Assembly (NCBI GenBank): GCA_015680685.1
Contig: MNCI01022125.1
Coordinates: 631,662 to 695,661 of the forward strand
Reading direction: 5' to 3'
Length of the DNA stretch: 64,000 nucleotides
Origin: Gnetum montanum
Taxonomy: Eukaryota > Streptophyta > Gnetopsida > Gnetales > Gnetaceae
The notes under the pieces were generated by a model. The model had not been told where the DNA came from, ran no database searches, and was given only the letters and a program-made list of their open reading frames with translations. The translations under genes and the position numbers were made by a program. Below are positions 1 through 10,229 of the stretch, piece after piece. How positions within the stretch are numbered: position 1 is the stretch's first letter; every line of letters begins with the position of its first letter.

Positions 1-150
1 TGTGTTACGATGACGTTGTTTTTGTTCATTCTTATAGGAAACTCCCACTTCAGGTTGTATACTCCAATCTTCATCGTCATATAGCTCATTGGTTCTCCAA
101 TGAACTTCCTCACTAAGTGTGGCGTTATTATCATCTTGTAGGAGTGGCAT
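1..150 (-). CDS. Gag N-terminus of Athila-like gypsy element 1 (partial, runs off window)
   Basis: The minus strand from 150 down to the window edge is open for 50 codons, beginning with ATG and residues MPLLQDDNNATLSEEVHW. The same N-terminal pattern (start, short acidic stretch, then RTNE) occurs in element 2 at 12564, where stops interrupt it, so this is the first part of the Gag polyprotein. It lies 115 bp inside the primer-binding site of LTR1, the usual leader-to-gag arrangement. The absence of stops suggests element 1 is younger than its neighbours. The retrotrans_gag core and zinc knuckle would lie outside the window, so function is inferred from the relatives. Confidence 0.6.
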   Translation of the reverse strand, partial: MPLLQDDNNATLSEEVHWRTNELYDDEDWSIQPEVGVSYKNEQKQRHRNT

Positions 151-265
151 GATTGTGTGTGAATTTAGATGTGACTGTTTTAATTACTTCTTCTTCCTAA
201 GAGATATATCTTTAAGTTATTTACAGCGACTTTGTATGATATAACTAATCTAGATAACTAGCACC

Positions 266-285
266 ATCCCCAGCAATGGTGCCAA
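266..285 (-). other. Primer-binding site of element 1 (tRNA-Asp type)
   Basis: Read on the minus strand the site is TTGGCACCATTGCTGGGGAT, directly after the LTR end CTCATCA. It resembles the tRNA-Asp-complementary primer site typical of Athila and related gypsy elements (GGCGCCGTTGCCGGGGA), with differences that are mostly CpG transitions. It fixes the orientation: LTR to the right, coding region to the left. Confidence 0.75.
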
Positions 286-627
286 TGATGAGTGGCGAGG
301 TATCCCTACACTCAACCATACGAAACGAGTGTCGCACGTGTGATCCAGTCAAACTCCGCAGAATGGACTAGTTGTGGCACCTAGATAGTTAGCCTTAGGT
401 TGCAATTCGCTGTCTTCCCACCTAGACTAGTTTTGCATATGTCACGTATGGTTTAGTCTAGATGAGGTGTATGATGTGTTCTAATTCTAACGCTACTCCT
501 AATGGCAGTGGAAAATAATATTAACTAAACTAAACTAGGAGGAAAAGGTAAAGAAATCTAATCTAGCCTAAGTGCGACGAGCAACCGATTCCTTGATCAA
601 CTGTACACATCTTGGACTTCGTGCACG

Positions 628-752
628 ACTACCACTGGGACTACCAAGCATAGGCCTAGGTACGCCACTGAGATTACCAAGCGCAAACCCCAAATACGCC
701 ACTGGGTTACCAAGCGTAGATCCCCCTAGCTACACCACTGGGCTACCAAGTA
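628..752 (-). repeat. Short tandem repeat (about 30-40 bp unit) inside LTR1
   Basis: Four imperfect copies of a unit around CCACTGGGTTACCAAGC occur here. LTR2 (about 13045-13110) and LTR4 (about 31165-31235) have about three diverged copies at the same relative place, and element 3's left LTR has traces near 54836-54880. The block lies downstream of the TATA box, so in R or U5. Copy number varies between family members. Confidence 0.6.
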
Positions 753-1150
753 GTCACACTTAAATGCTCGTAATCAAGTCGTACTCATTCCGCTTCTAGG
801 AGTTTAAGGGTGAGAGACTAATCGCGATGAGTAACCGATTCCTTAACTAGCCGTAGACACCCGTAGGTGCTCGTAGTCAAGTTGTACTCACACTGCGCTA
901 TGAAAGCAATAAATAACATTAAATAAATAACAAATAAATAAACTAAGTGAATGCTGCAATGATGAAGTAATCTCGATCTTTATTACCGGTCATGTGCATG
1001 TCCAAGTATGGCACACTCGAATAAAGACATTGTACAATCACATTCACCACACTGCGGGCAGACACGGGAAAAAATCTAACTCTAGAGGGATCAAACTACC
1101 ATATCTTCGCTACTCTAAAACTAGGATCCCCAACAAAGGAGAGCCACCTC

Positions 1151-1160
1151 TTATTTATAG
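1151..1160 (-). promoter_or_regulatory. TATA box of LTR1
   Basis: The minus strand reads CTATAAATAA about 125 bp from the LTR 5' end, just downstream of the palindrome array. The other LTRs of the family have TATAAATA-like boxes in the same place. Confidence 0.65.
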
Positions 1161-1164
1161 ACAT

Positions 1165-1275
1165 AGCAGCGGACTGCGATATCGCATATGCGATATCGTA
1201 GGGAAGGATGCAATATCGCGTATGCGATATCACGGGGGATGCGATATCGCGTCGGCTGCGATATCGCATACCGCG
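1165..1275. repeat. Palindrome array in U3 of LTR1 (TGCGATATCGCA type)
   Basis: Four close copies of a dyad built on GCGATATCGC occur in 110 bp, some as a double palindrome (GCGATATCGCATATGCGATATCG). The array sits between the LTR 5' end and the TATA box. The equivalent position in LTR2, LTR3 and LTR4 also holds three dyads, with different sequence. CpG is abundant here, unlike in most of the window. Confidence 0.75.
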
Positions 1276-1283
1276 TCTCATCA

Positions 1284-1935
1284 ATAGGTATGATAGGTTG
1301 CCTACTTTATTTAATTGGTAGCAAACTAGAAAAAGCATTAAGCATAGGAATGTGTGCTAGATATCAAGCTTCCCCAAAAGAGTCCCATTTAAAGGCATTG
1401 AAGCATATTTTTCATTATCTAAAAGGTACCACTAACTAGGGCCTTTGGTATCCAAAGGATTCCCTACTTAATCATGTTGGATATTATGATGCTAATTGGG
1501 TAGGATGTTCTGATGACCATCGCAGTACAGGTGGAAATTGCTTTTTCCTAGGCAAAAGCCTTATTTCTTAGACAACTAAAAAGTAAATTTCTATAGAACT
1601 TTCCATAGCAGAAGCTAAATACATCTTAGTTGGGAGTTGCTATGCTCAACTTTTATGGATGAAAGAAACACTCAAATACTTACGGGTACAATCTCAATCT
1701 ACACTGATCTATTGTGATAAAAACACCATCAACATGAAAAGAAATCCAATTCAACATTCATGCACTAAACACATTGAGATTCAACATCACTTTATATGAG
1801 TTCATACTCAGCATGGGCACATAAAACTAGAATTTATTGGAATTGAAAATCAACTAGTAGATGCTTTCACAAAACCCCTTGATGAGTGAAGATTGACTAT
1901 TCTATGTAACAATATGGGAATAAGAACCTATCCTG
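1284..1935 (+). pseudogene. Ty1/copia polyprotein C-terminus (end of RT plus RNase H)
   Basis: Translation gives the familiar copia order: a GCLLYL-like stretch, MCARYQASPKESHLKALK, YLKGT, GLWYPK, a degraded DxDxAGC site (YDANWVGC), then RSTGG, SIAEAKYI, QLLWMK, a CDN-like CDKNT, KHIEIQHHF and finally LVDAFTKPLDE. These are RNase H motifs of Sirevirus/Maximus-type copia elements. Several in-frame stops, for example after KGTTN and before the KPLDE tail, make it non-functional. Its 5' side is cut by insertion of LTR1 at 1283/1284. Family call is confident; the Sirevirus subgroup is inferred from motif similarity. Confidence 0.85.
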
Positions 1936-2287
1936 TTAAGTAAGTTCCCTTACATTTGTATTTTTATATTTATTTTTATTTAAAAATAAATAAAAAAACC
2001 ATTTTTCTTCTTTCATGCATTTAGGAGGAGTTCTGCTCCACTCCTTTTTGATGTTGTCAAAAATGTAGGAGAATTTGGTAGATTGGTACTATTAATGATT
2101 ATGATATGCATATGGTGATTGTGATGTGAGGATGTAAAATGACTTAAATGATATGATTCATGGAATATAATGCACTATTTGGATTTTCTAGATGCATTTT
2201 AAACTAGTGTCATTTGTAATAATGAAATTATATGTCTTAATGATTTATGGAGACTACTAATCTATTTTCTTAAGTTTTGGATATTCC
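1936..2287 (+). other. Copia 3' untranslated region
   Basis: AT-rich sequence without recognisable coding between the end of the copia polyprotein and the polypurine tract. No gene is seen. Confidence 0.5.
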
Positions 2288-2301
2288 AAAAAGGGGGAGA
2301 T
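2288..2301 (+). other. Polypurine tract of the copia element
   Basis: AAAAAGGGGGAGAT directly precedes a TGTTGACC LTR start. The form matches the copia second-strand priming site. Confidence 0.75.
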
Positions 2302-3353
2302 TGTTGACCTTTTGGTATGTTAAAACCTTAAGGAAAATGGAGAACAAATGATATTTTTTGTGGATGCTGTATTTATAGGACAAGAACAAGAACCCCACAT
2401 CATGGACATGGACTTAAGGAAGCATGGCTATCAAAGTAAAAGAATTCATAGGCAAAATGAGAGCATGGATAATTAGGAAGACTACAAGCTAAATGAAAAT
2501 ACTCTAGAGATTGAGAGGAAGCTAAATCAACAAGAAAAAGCCTTAGGAACTAGAGCTCAAAAGATGAGAAGACATCTCCAAGGAACAAAAGACATCTCTA
2601 AAGTTGAGAGGAAGTTAATCACAAGAAGATGTCTCTTTTGGAAGCAAGACATCTTCCTAGAGATGTTCCATTTTAAAAGGAGACATCTCCCTAGAGTTAA
2701 AGTTGAATACAGAAAGATGTCCCAATCTCGAAGAAGACATCTACACTAGTTGTTGAATAGTTGATGCATGAATTTCAAGGTATTTTTAGGAACTCTGAGG
2801 CTATAAGTGAACTCCAAACTCTTAGAAATTATGCAAGCATTGTTAAAATCAAAGTTATCATTGTATATCTTATGCTATTATAATCATGTACTTGAATTTT
2901 CACATCATTTGTTAGATTTGTTGTGGAACTATGCTTCATTGTACAAGAAATTTGTCAATAGGGTTACACTCTCTTCTTGATGGTTCTTTTAGAGCTTGTT
3001 AGGATTTTGTGGGATTGAGTTTTTTTTTGCTGCATTAAAATACCCTGGAGTAAAGCTCTATTTTGTATAGCTTGTGGGATCCTTTAAATCACTATTGAGC
3101 TTGTTAGGACCTTGTGGGGTTGAGAGTTTTCACCATGATGAAACTCTTCTTAGTGGAGCTCAAACTTTGTAAAGGTTGTGGTGTCTACTAAACCACATTT
3201 TGGAAGAAACAAAGTTTGGAGATGTGCAAGCAATCTATCCTCCAAGTGTGGACTACCTAAGTTGGGGAACCAAATGATTCTTGTGTTTATGTAATAGATG
3301 TTACTTGCAATTTGGGGAACTTATTCATTCACCCCTCATGTACTAATTTGAAC
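2302..3353 (+). mobile_element. 3' LTR of the copia element
   Basis: It starts TGTTGACC right after the PPT and has a TATA-like ATTTATAG near 2370. It carries a cluster of GACATCT/AGATGTC motifs (2563-2750) and a region near 3330 reading CATTCACCCCTC, which resembles the closing segment of Sirevirus-type LTRs. The 3' boundary is approximate, because no clean CA end or target duplication could be assigned: the 5' LTR is not in the window. Confidence 0.65.
2563..2750. repeat. Alternating GACATCT / AGATGTC motif cluster in the copia LTR
   Basis: At least eight copies of an AGAAGACATCTCC-like motif occur in alternating orientation within 190 bp, so neighbouring copies can pair as hairpins. Palindromic repeats in LTR regulatory regions are known for Sireviruses. 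That this cluster is one of them is inference. Confidence 0.55.
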
Positions 3354-6240
3354 TTGGCTTAGATCACATAATCATTCATGTTGTGATTCTTATAATAGGT
3401 TAATATGTATGGCTCAAAATAACAACTTTTTGTTTGTAAATGCCTTAGTATCCCATATTTTCTAAATCTTGGTATAATAATTTCCATGATAATATTTCTT
3501 GTAAGCCCAAGATATTAGCATTCAAATCTTGTAATTTTGCTAAGATACATGGGTATTGATTCTTATGCTAGTTCAACATCCATGATGGACATAGTGGATG
3601 TTGTCTTTCATTGGCTATGTATCTTGTAAGCATGTTGTATTTTGTTACTTTTATTCTTATTTTTGGGTTCTCTTTTGGATCATTTCTCCTCATCATACAC
3701 CTTGCTAAAACAATTTTATCATTTTTCATAATATTTTGTTATATGATTTGGTTGCAAGTTGAAGTGGTATACATCTTCTTGATCATTCTAGTTCACCAAC
3801 TAATTCACTAATAGATTTTGGGTTGGTAACAATTAGCTACATTACCTAGACTCTTAATGACCTTTGTGTCCCCCATAGAACACTAACTCTAGTAGTGTAA
3901 CTAATGATACATTAAGGATTAGTGATCTAAGGCTAACTACTAGCATAGGATAAGGTTCAAGATGATCAAAGAGATTAGATTTGTTAGTCCCAATAATTTA
4001 ATTATTAGGCATGATTAGTTTACCTAAGTTATGGCCTCTTAAGGCATGGTATAAAATATCATCTAAGTCTTGGATACCCAAATGATGAATCTTGTCTTAC
4101 CATTAGATCAAATAGATGAAAATTTTTAAAATGATTCTTTATATGTTAAAAATAGATATCATATGCCCAAGTTATGCTAAATTTGAGTCTTTGAGATTCT
4201 TGAGGAATCATGTTTGGCAAAGAGTAAAAACTAATTTTTAGAGCTTTGTGGAGAAAATTTGACTTCACCGTTGCATCCAAAAGGTTGAAATCTATAGAAA
4301 AAAAAAACTCTTGTGTACCAAAAAAGGCTTTAGAAGTCCAAAACTTTGGGCATATAAAATTAGACTTCCCAAGAGGTCATCCATCCTAGTACTACTTCAA
4401 GACAAGTATGCTTAATTACAAAATTTTTATTTGGATGCTACCATTTCATCAAATTATCTTATTTTTTATTTTTTTCTTATTTTCATATTTAAATTTTCTA
4501 TTTTGAATTTAATTTTTTTTGAATTTGCTATTAATTAACGTAAATGTTTCCATTCATCAGGAGGTAGGCACCAATGGTGTTGCTAGACATTGATGAGGTA
4601 AGCACTAATAATGTTAGTTGTTAGCATCGACAAGTAGGGAGGTAGGGAATAGTGGTGTTGGTGAATATCATTAGCAACCATGGCTACCAAAAATTTTGAG
4701 CAAAGTTTTTAAAAATGGTGAAGGAAAAAGTGGTCATGGCCTAAAAATTGTGAAGGCAAAAATGGTGAAGGAAAATGATAATCTAGAGGTCATGGGTTTA
4801 ATCCCATGTCCTAATTTTCCAAATTTTTTTTTAAACATTAGTTTTTCTTCTTCCTTTTTTTTTAAAACTTTTTATTATTATTTTATTCCATCCTTTTCAG
4901 GTAGTTAACATGGTGGTTCGACAAATGATGAGGTATGGGTTTAGTTGGTCAAGGGAAGGTTCTGGGTTCAAATCTCACCCCTAAAATTTTGACTATTTTT
5001 TATAAATAAATACTAATTAATTAATTAATTATTAGCATGCATAATGAGAAACTTTAAATCATGATATTTCCCAAACCATAAGTCCTATTGAGATGAAATT
5101 TGTATAGTTGAAATCATCTTTATGATTACTACACATTCAACATGGTTTCAAGATTCAAAAAGGTTGGATTTTCAAGAATTAAGAGGACCAATATAGTCTA
5201 TTTTTTCAAACTAACATTACTAAGTTGATGTATGGATGACTTGAGGACTTCTAAGATGATTTGGTTTAAATTATAAGTGATATATTGGCTTTTTGATAAG
5301 AATCACATATATCTTACAACTTTGCAAATGATGTAGGCCCATCCTTCACATTGTTGTTATACCCTAGCAAGGTACTAAGAAGAAATTATGATAACATCAC
5401 TCACTAAGTATTGGTTTTCCTATGGGTCTCATGCTAATAACCCTTATTGGTTAAGTAGGAATGAGACAATCTTATGGCTAGGTTAACCTTCTTAAACTTA
5501 CCCATGTATAGGTCTTAGGTAGAGGTGAATATCACGAAGTTATAGGGGTATTTTTAAGGAAAATAAGTTCCAAATAAGATAATATCAGCTTAAGCCATGG
5601 TTACTAGCCTTATGAGGAACTTAACAATGATTGTAATTGACATTATAATAATAATATTAGATGGATAAGGGTACCTTGGACTGATGTATCCTTGTCTTAT
5701 AATATGTCTTCTAGTTGATGTATCTTGTTAAGGCATAATTGGATCTCCTAGTTCATGATATCCATGAAAGTCTCTAAGAATGAATCTCATTGATTGGTGG
5801 GAGTCCATTTTGAACATGATATGAATTCATGGTTCTCCTGTAGATGGGTGGTCTTGACTCAATTATTCTTGAAAATCATTGGAAGGATATTTTTTGGCTT
5901 ACATGGATAATCTCAAACATAAGGCATATTTGATGGTGGTTCATAACTCTTCCTTGTTTTTGGCTTCATGATTCATTATTAGATTGTAGTTGATCCTTGA
6001 TTCTAATTAGCCCATAGATCATGATTTTCTTTGATATCAACTGTGACATTTCATTCCCATATGTCATGGCAAAATAGAATATACAATATATTTAACATTA
6101 TGCGTAATGAAGATAACATGTAAAATGTAAAATATGTGTAACATTCAACATTATGTGTAAGGAAAATAATAAGGAAAATGCAAAAGAAAAAAAAGGAAAG
6201 AATTCTTTATTAATGTAAATAATGTATCTGGGTCATGATT
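3354..6240. other. No gene recognised; old repeat-like or unique DNA
   Basis: AT-rich sequence with only short chance ORFs. No RT, integrase, gag or protease motifs are seen on either strand. A TAAT-rich simple stretch lies near 5010-5030. Apart from the tRNA-like trace at 4930-4985 nothing can be assigned. Confidence 0.4.
4930..4985 (+). repeat. tRNA-like trace, possible SINE head
   Basis: A TTTAGTTGGTCAAGG stretch resembles a pol III A box, and GGTTCAAATCT (4965-4975) resembles a B box (GGTTCGANTCC). The spacing is shorter than usual, and no cloverleaf, poly(A) tail or target duplication was found. A second B-box-like string, GGGTTTAATCCC, lies near 4785. This could be chance. Confidence 0.3.
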
Positions 6241-6689
6241 TGAGGATTTCTTACGATTATCTTCCTTTGGCATCTATCCCTTAGAGGCTATCCAGCATTG
6301 CCATCATGGTTAGGCCTATCACCAACTAGAAGGAATGGCCAGTCCTCTTCCTTTCTTGCTTCACATGGCATCTATTACTTGCCATTACTAGCTTTGCAAC
6401 TACATGCTAATATGACCTCTAATGCTTGGATATAAATACCTTGGGTTAAACCCTGAAAGATCACCTCAAGAGATATGACCATCATTACAACTTTCTCTTT
6501 TAGGTCTTATTACAATAATTATGATCATTGTTATGAAGAGACACCATCTTTGTTATGCAACAACACCATTTGGGAATGGGGATGTGGCAAGAAGGATCCA
6601 TAGTTATCAACTAAATGTGATGGTAGCACACATTTACTTTATCAGAGACATTTTTTTAAGGCACTCATCCCTAAAAGGATTGTTCTAAA

Positions 6690-7860
6690 GTAGAGAGTAC
6701 CTCATACGTATCTTGGTAGACTAATCTCTACTTCTTTGTGGCCTGTATTGCTAAGTGGAAGAGAAAAAAATAGAGGGAACATTGTTTTGTCCCTTCGAAA
6801 AAGAAGAAATATGTATAAAAGTTGGTTGTTCCTTCTATTGTTTGGTAACCTTATTAGCCTTGTTATGGATACATGTAAATTCTTGGTCATTGCATTGAAT
6901 AGCTGCTTCTTTAATGTTTCTAATAGCCAAGAAAGCATCATTTAGAGAGAAAGGCTTAGGATAACTCATTCTTTTCTCAATGTCATTAGTCACTATAGCT
7001 TAAAAGATGTCTTATAGGTGATATTCCTCTAAATGATAGGAAAGTTTCATTGATGTTGTTACCCATCAAGAAATGAATTTATTAAGGGACTTATTTGGAG
7101 CTTGTTTAATGGAAACAAAAGACATCATGCTTGTATTTTAAGACACACTAAACTTGAGGTGTTCAAAGAAGGCTGTCAAAAATTTCTCTAGAGAGGTGAT
7201 AGATCCATGTGCTATGGACCTATACCATTTCAAATTTCTTCTAGAAATAGAGTTTGAAAAGCATCTTAACATAATATGTGGATAAGGGACCAAAAGCATA
7301 CATTCATTTCTGAATGTAACCACATGATTCATGGTGTCTTCCATTTCATCATTGTACTTTATGTAAGTAGGTAGTGAGACTTGCTTAGGGAATACTAGTA
7401 AATAAATCTCAGAGCTTATGGGATCAATTAATACCCAATCTAAGGAAATAGAATAATTTTCTTGCATGTTTAGTACCTTTTCCATTTTTTCTTTATTGTT
7501 TTAAAGATGGAGCATCATGTCATTGAGTAATGACAATAATTTTGAATATGTTCTAGGGGAATTAATGATAGGTTGAGCTATAATAGTGGGTGAGGATGTT
7601 AAAGTAGGATACACATAAAGAATGGGTCTAAAGGTTTTAGAAATAGGTATACCCAATGAGATTGTGTTAGATGGATACACTAAAAAAGAGAGCATGCTAG
7701 CAGGTTAAGGAATGCTAAATGGTATAACATTAGGAATAGGAAATGAAAAAGATTGAAAAGGGGATATGGTAGGTGACGAGCAAGCCAAAATTGGTGCTAG
7801 ATTACCTTTGTTATAGAAATTTCATCTCGTTTGTGACTAACTTGCAAGTCGTATCCATGG
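6690..7860 (-). pseudogene. Gypsy Gag fragment (element B)
   Basis: Minus-strand reading from about 7485 gives a retrotrans_gag-like segment: VSLPTYIKYNDEMEDTMNHV, TFRNECMLL, then a tryptophan-containing LKWYRSIAHGSITSLEKFL and FFEHLKF. This matches the pattern PxYxKYxGxxDPxxHLxxF ... WYxxLxxxSIxSWxxLxxxFxxxF. The N-terminal part (7860-7500) and the C-terminal part (7137-6690) are broken by stops. No zinc knuckle, protease or RT follows within the window. It is a 5' remnant oriented left. Confidence 0.65.
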
Positions 7861-8389
7861 AGGAATAGTTCAAAGTTAAAGAGATCATCAAGACAATAAA
7901 TGGTTATATTCAAATCCAATTGAAATTCCACACTTATGACTATCACTTATAAGTAAAATCATCAATTTCATCTTAACTTATAATCGCAAGTTCAAGAGTG
8001 GAAATTGAATGATTTAACCAAATTAAAATCATATAATATTAATATAATGATGAAGATTACAAGGAAGACATCACCTAATTCATAAATTTACCTTGCTATT
8101 TCTACAATGTCACAACTTCAACAACCCATGAATGGACTCTACTAGTTTATGATTACCACAAGGTTAAAGAAATCTTCCTTGGTAATTTACAAGGGAAAAG
8201 TTTCAAAAAATGAATTTAATTTGATGTGGGTTTCTCTTGGTATTTTTATTTCTTTTCCCCCTTTTGGGTATCAGGCTCCTCCATTTATACTAGAAGAAGA
8301 GGTTTGATAATAATTGGAAAAATGCTTTTATTTGGGCATATTGATCTTCATTGAATATTTTCATAGAGATCAATCACATAGAATCAAAT
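7861..8389 (-). promoter_or_regulatory. Leader and TATA-like promoter of element B
   Basis: A minus-strand AGTATAAATGG box (8282-8292) lies about 430 bp upstream of the gag remnant, consistent with the R/U5 and leader of its 5' LTR. No convincing PBS or LTR end was found. Confidence 0.35.
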
Positions 8390-8790
8390 TGTATCAAGGT
8401 GCCTATGTTTTTTGATAGTCGATTTGCATTATACCAGTGATGCAAATAAATATCTTCATTTCATGCAAGACATATGCTCCTATAATTAGATGATATCGAT
8501 CCTTGTCATGATAGCTACACAAATTGACATAAATTGGGTCGATCCATATCAATTTGGCAATGAAAATCAATGTCATCTTTTTTAGCTTATGTCAAAGTTC
8601 TCGATCCCAATTGATATCTTTATTGATTTAGATAAATCAAGAGATAACTTGCAATATAGAGACTTATCAAAATAATTAGTTCATGTCGATAGGCATTGAA
8701 GAAATCAATGCACTTTGATATAATAAAATAGTAAAAATAAATAAAAAAAGATATGAGTTTAATTAGTCCAAATTGAAACAACTGGGATTT
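8390..8790. other. AT-rich LTR-like segment with ATATCGAT/TTGATATC dyads
   Basis: Several small inverted motifs such as GATATCGATCC, TCGATCCATATCAATTT and CCAATTGATATC occur upstream of the minus-strand TATA at 8285. It may be U3 of element B. A loosely similar segment with the same kind of dyads lies at 37070-37260. No coding sequence. Confidence 0.3.
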
Positions 8791-8794
8791 ATCA

Positions 8795-9330
8795 TACGCT
8801 ATGTTGTGTAGCATAGCAAGCCTTCAAAAAATTAGTCAAGCATCTGAGTACAAGCTTTGGCAAGATGTTCGCGCAAGGCAAAGTCAAAATTCAGCCAACA
8901 CAGGGTGCTACACTATGCTATGCTACATAGCATAGCATAGCTTAGCAAGGGTGAAACATGAAAACACTCCTCTGCCAAGCCATTTCGGAAAAAGGATTGC
9001 ATCTAACAGCATTTTAGCTTCCAAAAATACCCTATCTTAGTTAGCCCTTGAACCACAAGCAAAGTCTTCTTGTGAAACCCCGCAATTTTGACAGAAATGC
9101 ATGTTACATTGGCTACTACGCTATGCTATGCTACGTAGCGTAGCATAGTGTAGCAAAGAGGAAAATCAATAAAATGCTCTAAAGATTAACCCGACGTGCA
9201 CCAAGGCTTCCAGCAAATGCTGCTGACTTCAATGTAAGTTTCCTATTTAAACCGGTGGCTACGTTGTGCTACGCTACATAGCGTAGCACAGTGTAGTAAG
9301 CAGCTATGCTACATCAATGTGCTAGATAGC
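8795..9330. repeat. Dispersed long palindromes (CTATGCTACGTAGCATAG type)
   Basis: Near-perfect dyads built on GCTATGCTAC-GTAGCATAGC occur at about 8795-8820 (partial), 8908-8945, 9113-9156 and 9250-9320. A half copy (CAGCGTAGCAAAG) lies near 9590. Spacing is roughly 100-200 bp and the sequence between is unrelated and AT-rich. A plus-strand TATA box follows at 9704, so the dyads may be U3 elements of a plus-strand LTR, but neither LTR edge is resolved. Confidence 0.6.
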
Positions 9331-10229
9331 GTAAGTGATGCAAAGTTGATAGAGGCATCATGACACCTTCAGCTAGCTCTACATCTTATTAGCAATAACT
9401 AAGCTCGTCGTGATCAGCAAGTTTGTTCCACTTTGGTATACCCCTTAGTCCATCCCCGAAAATTTATTGCTATGCTTGATCTTGTTCATAAAGATAGGGA
9501 AGATGTAGTCCTGGGGCAGAGACTCCATTTCTACTTGCAATGTTAGCACATTGGATTCCAGCATGTGCAATTTCGACAACATGGTTACAGCGTAGCAAAG
9601 TTTGCGACCGGCACAACATGCTTGCATGGTATCGTCATGTTTGCATATTGTGGGGTCCAGAACACATGGCACCTAAACCACATTTTTCTCCTACTCTTGG
9701 CCCTATAAATACCTTGATAAATAATGTTCAAAGGGTTGGCTTGTTGATTGGCTTTTTGCATAGTTGGCTTTCCAAATCGGCTTTTAGCATAGTTGGCTTT
9801 TAAGTTTGCACTTGAGAGCATAGTTGGCACGTTTTGAGCATTCTGGTTATCTCTAAAATTTTTGTGCCTCCTAGTGTTCCATAATTGATTATGTCCATCT
9901 CAACAAAGTAAAGCCACAATCTTGAGGCAATGCATTCTCTCACTCCAGTTTGCATTACATTTTTGTTTATTATCATCGTATTTTGCATCATTTTCATCCT
10001 GTTGCATTTTATAATCATCATATTACATTACGAGCATTGTTTCCGAAGTAAATGTTTGCAAAAGGTTAAGTCACATCTATTAAGTCCCTGTTTGATCAAC
10101 AAGACCATCCAGGGCACCTTGAATCCATTTTCTCCAACACGGCCCTCGCACGAATCCAGGGTTAAATTGTTTCACCCGGTGACCTCTCGGTGTTCTAGGC
10201 ACCGACGTTTTTGGTTGCAACAACATGGT
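9331..10229 (+). mobile_element. Probable LTR segment with TATA box, ends at gag fragment of element 2
   Basis: Contains CCCTATAAATACC (TATA at 9704-9710), followed by repeated CAT/ATT-rich sequence and a more GC-rich end (10110-10215) with inverted bits such as CGGTGACC...GGCACCG. At about 10230 the sequence switches to minus-strand gag of element 2, matching 36735 onward. I infer a plus-strand LTR inserted in element 2. No target duplication was found, so the boundary is tentative. Confidence 0.35.

Larger units (their letters stand above)
286..1283 (-). mobile_element. LTR1: 5' LTR of Athila-like gypsy element 1
   Basis: On the minus strand it begins TGATGAG at 1283 and ends CTCATCA at 286, adjoining the PBS. 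Four other LTRs in the window share these ends and body: 12689-13589, 30835-31707, 50833-55227 and 63535 onward. From its 5' end it carries a palindrome array (1165-1275), a TATA box (1151-1160) and a short tandem repeat (628-752). At 998 bp it is slightly longer than its relatives (about 870-900 bp). It interrupts a copia RNase H reading frame, so it is the later insertion. Its partner LTR is outside the window. Confidence 0.85.

Noticed and set aside
572-763. ORF of 63 codons with repeated LP(S)G-like residues.
   Set aside because: It is the translation of the short tandem repeat inside LTR1; non-coding.
1188-1439. ORF running from LTR1 palindromes into copia RNase H.
   Set aside because: Chance fusion across the insertion junction at 1283/1284.
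8802-10222. Possible LTR with TGTTGT...ACAACA ends.
   Set aside because: The flanking bases do not match each other as a target duplication, so the edges cannot be supported.
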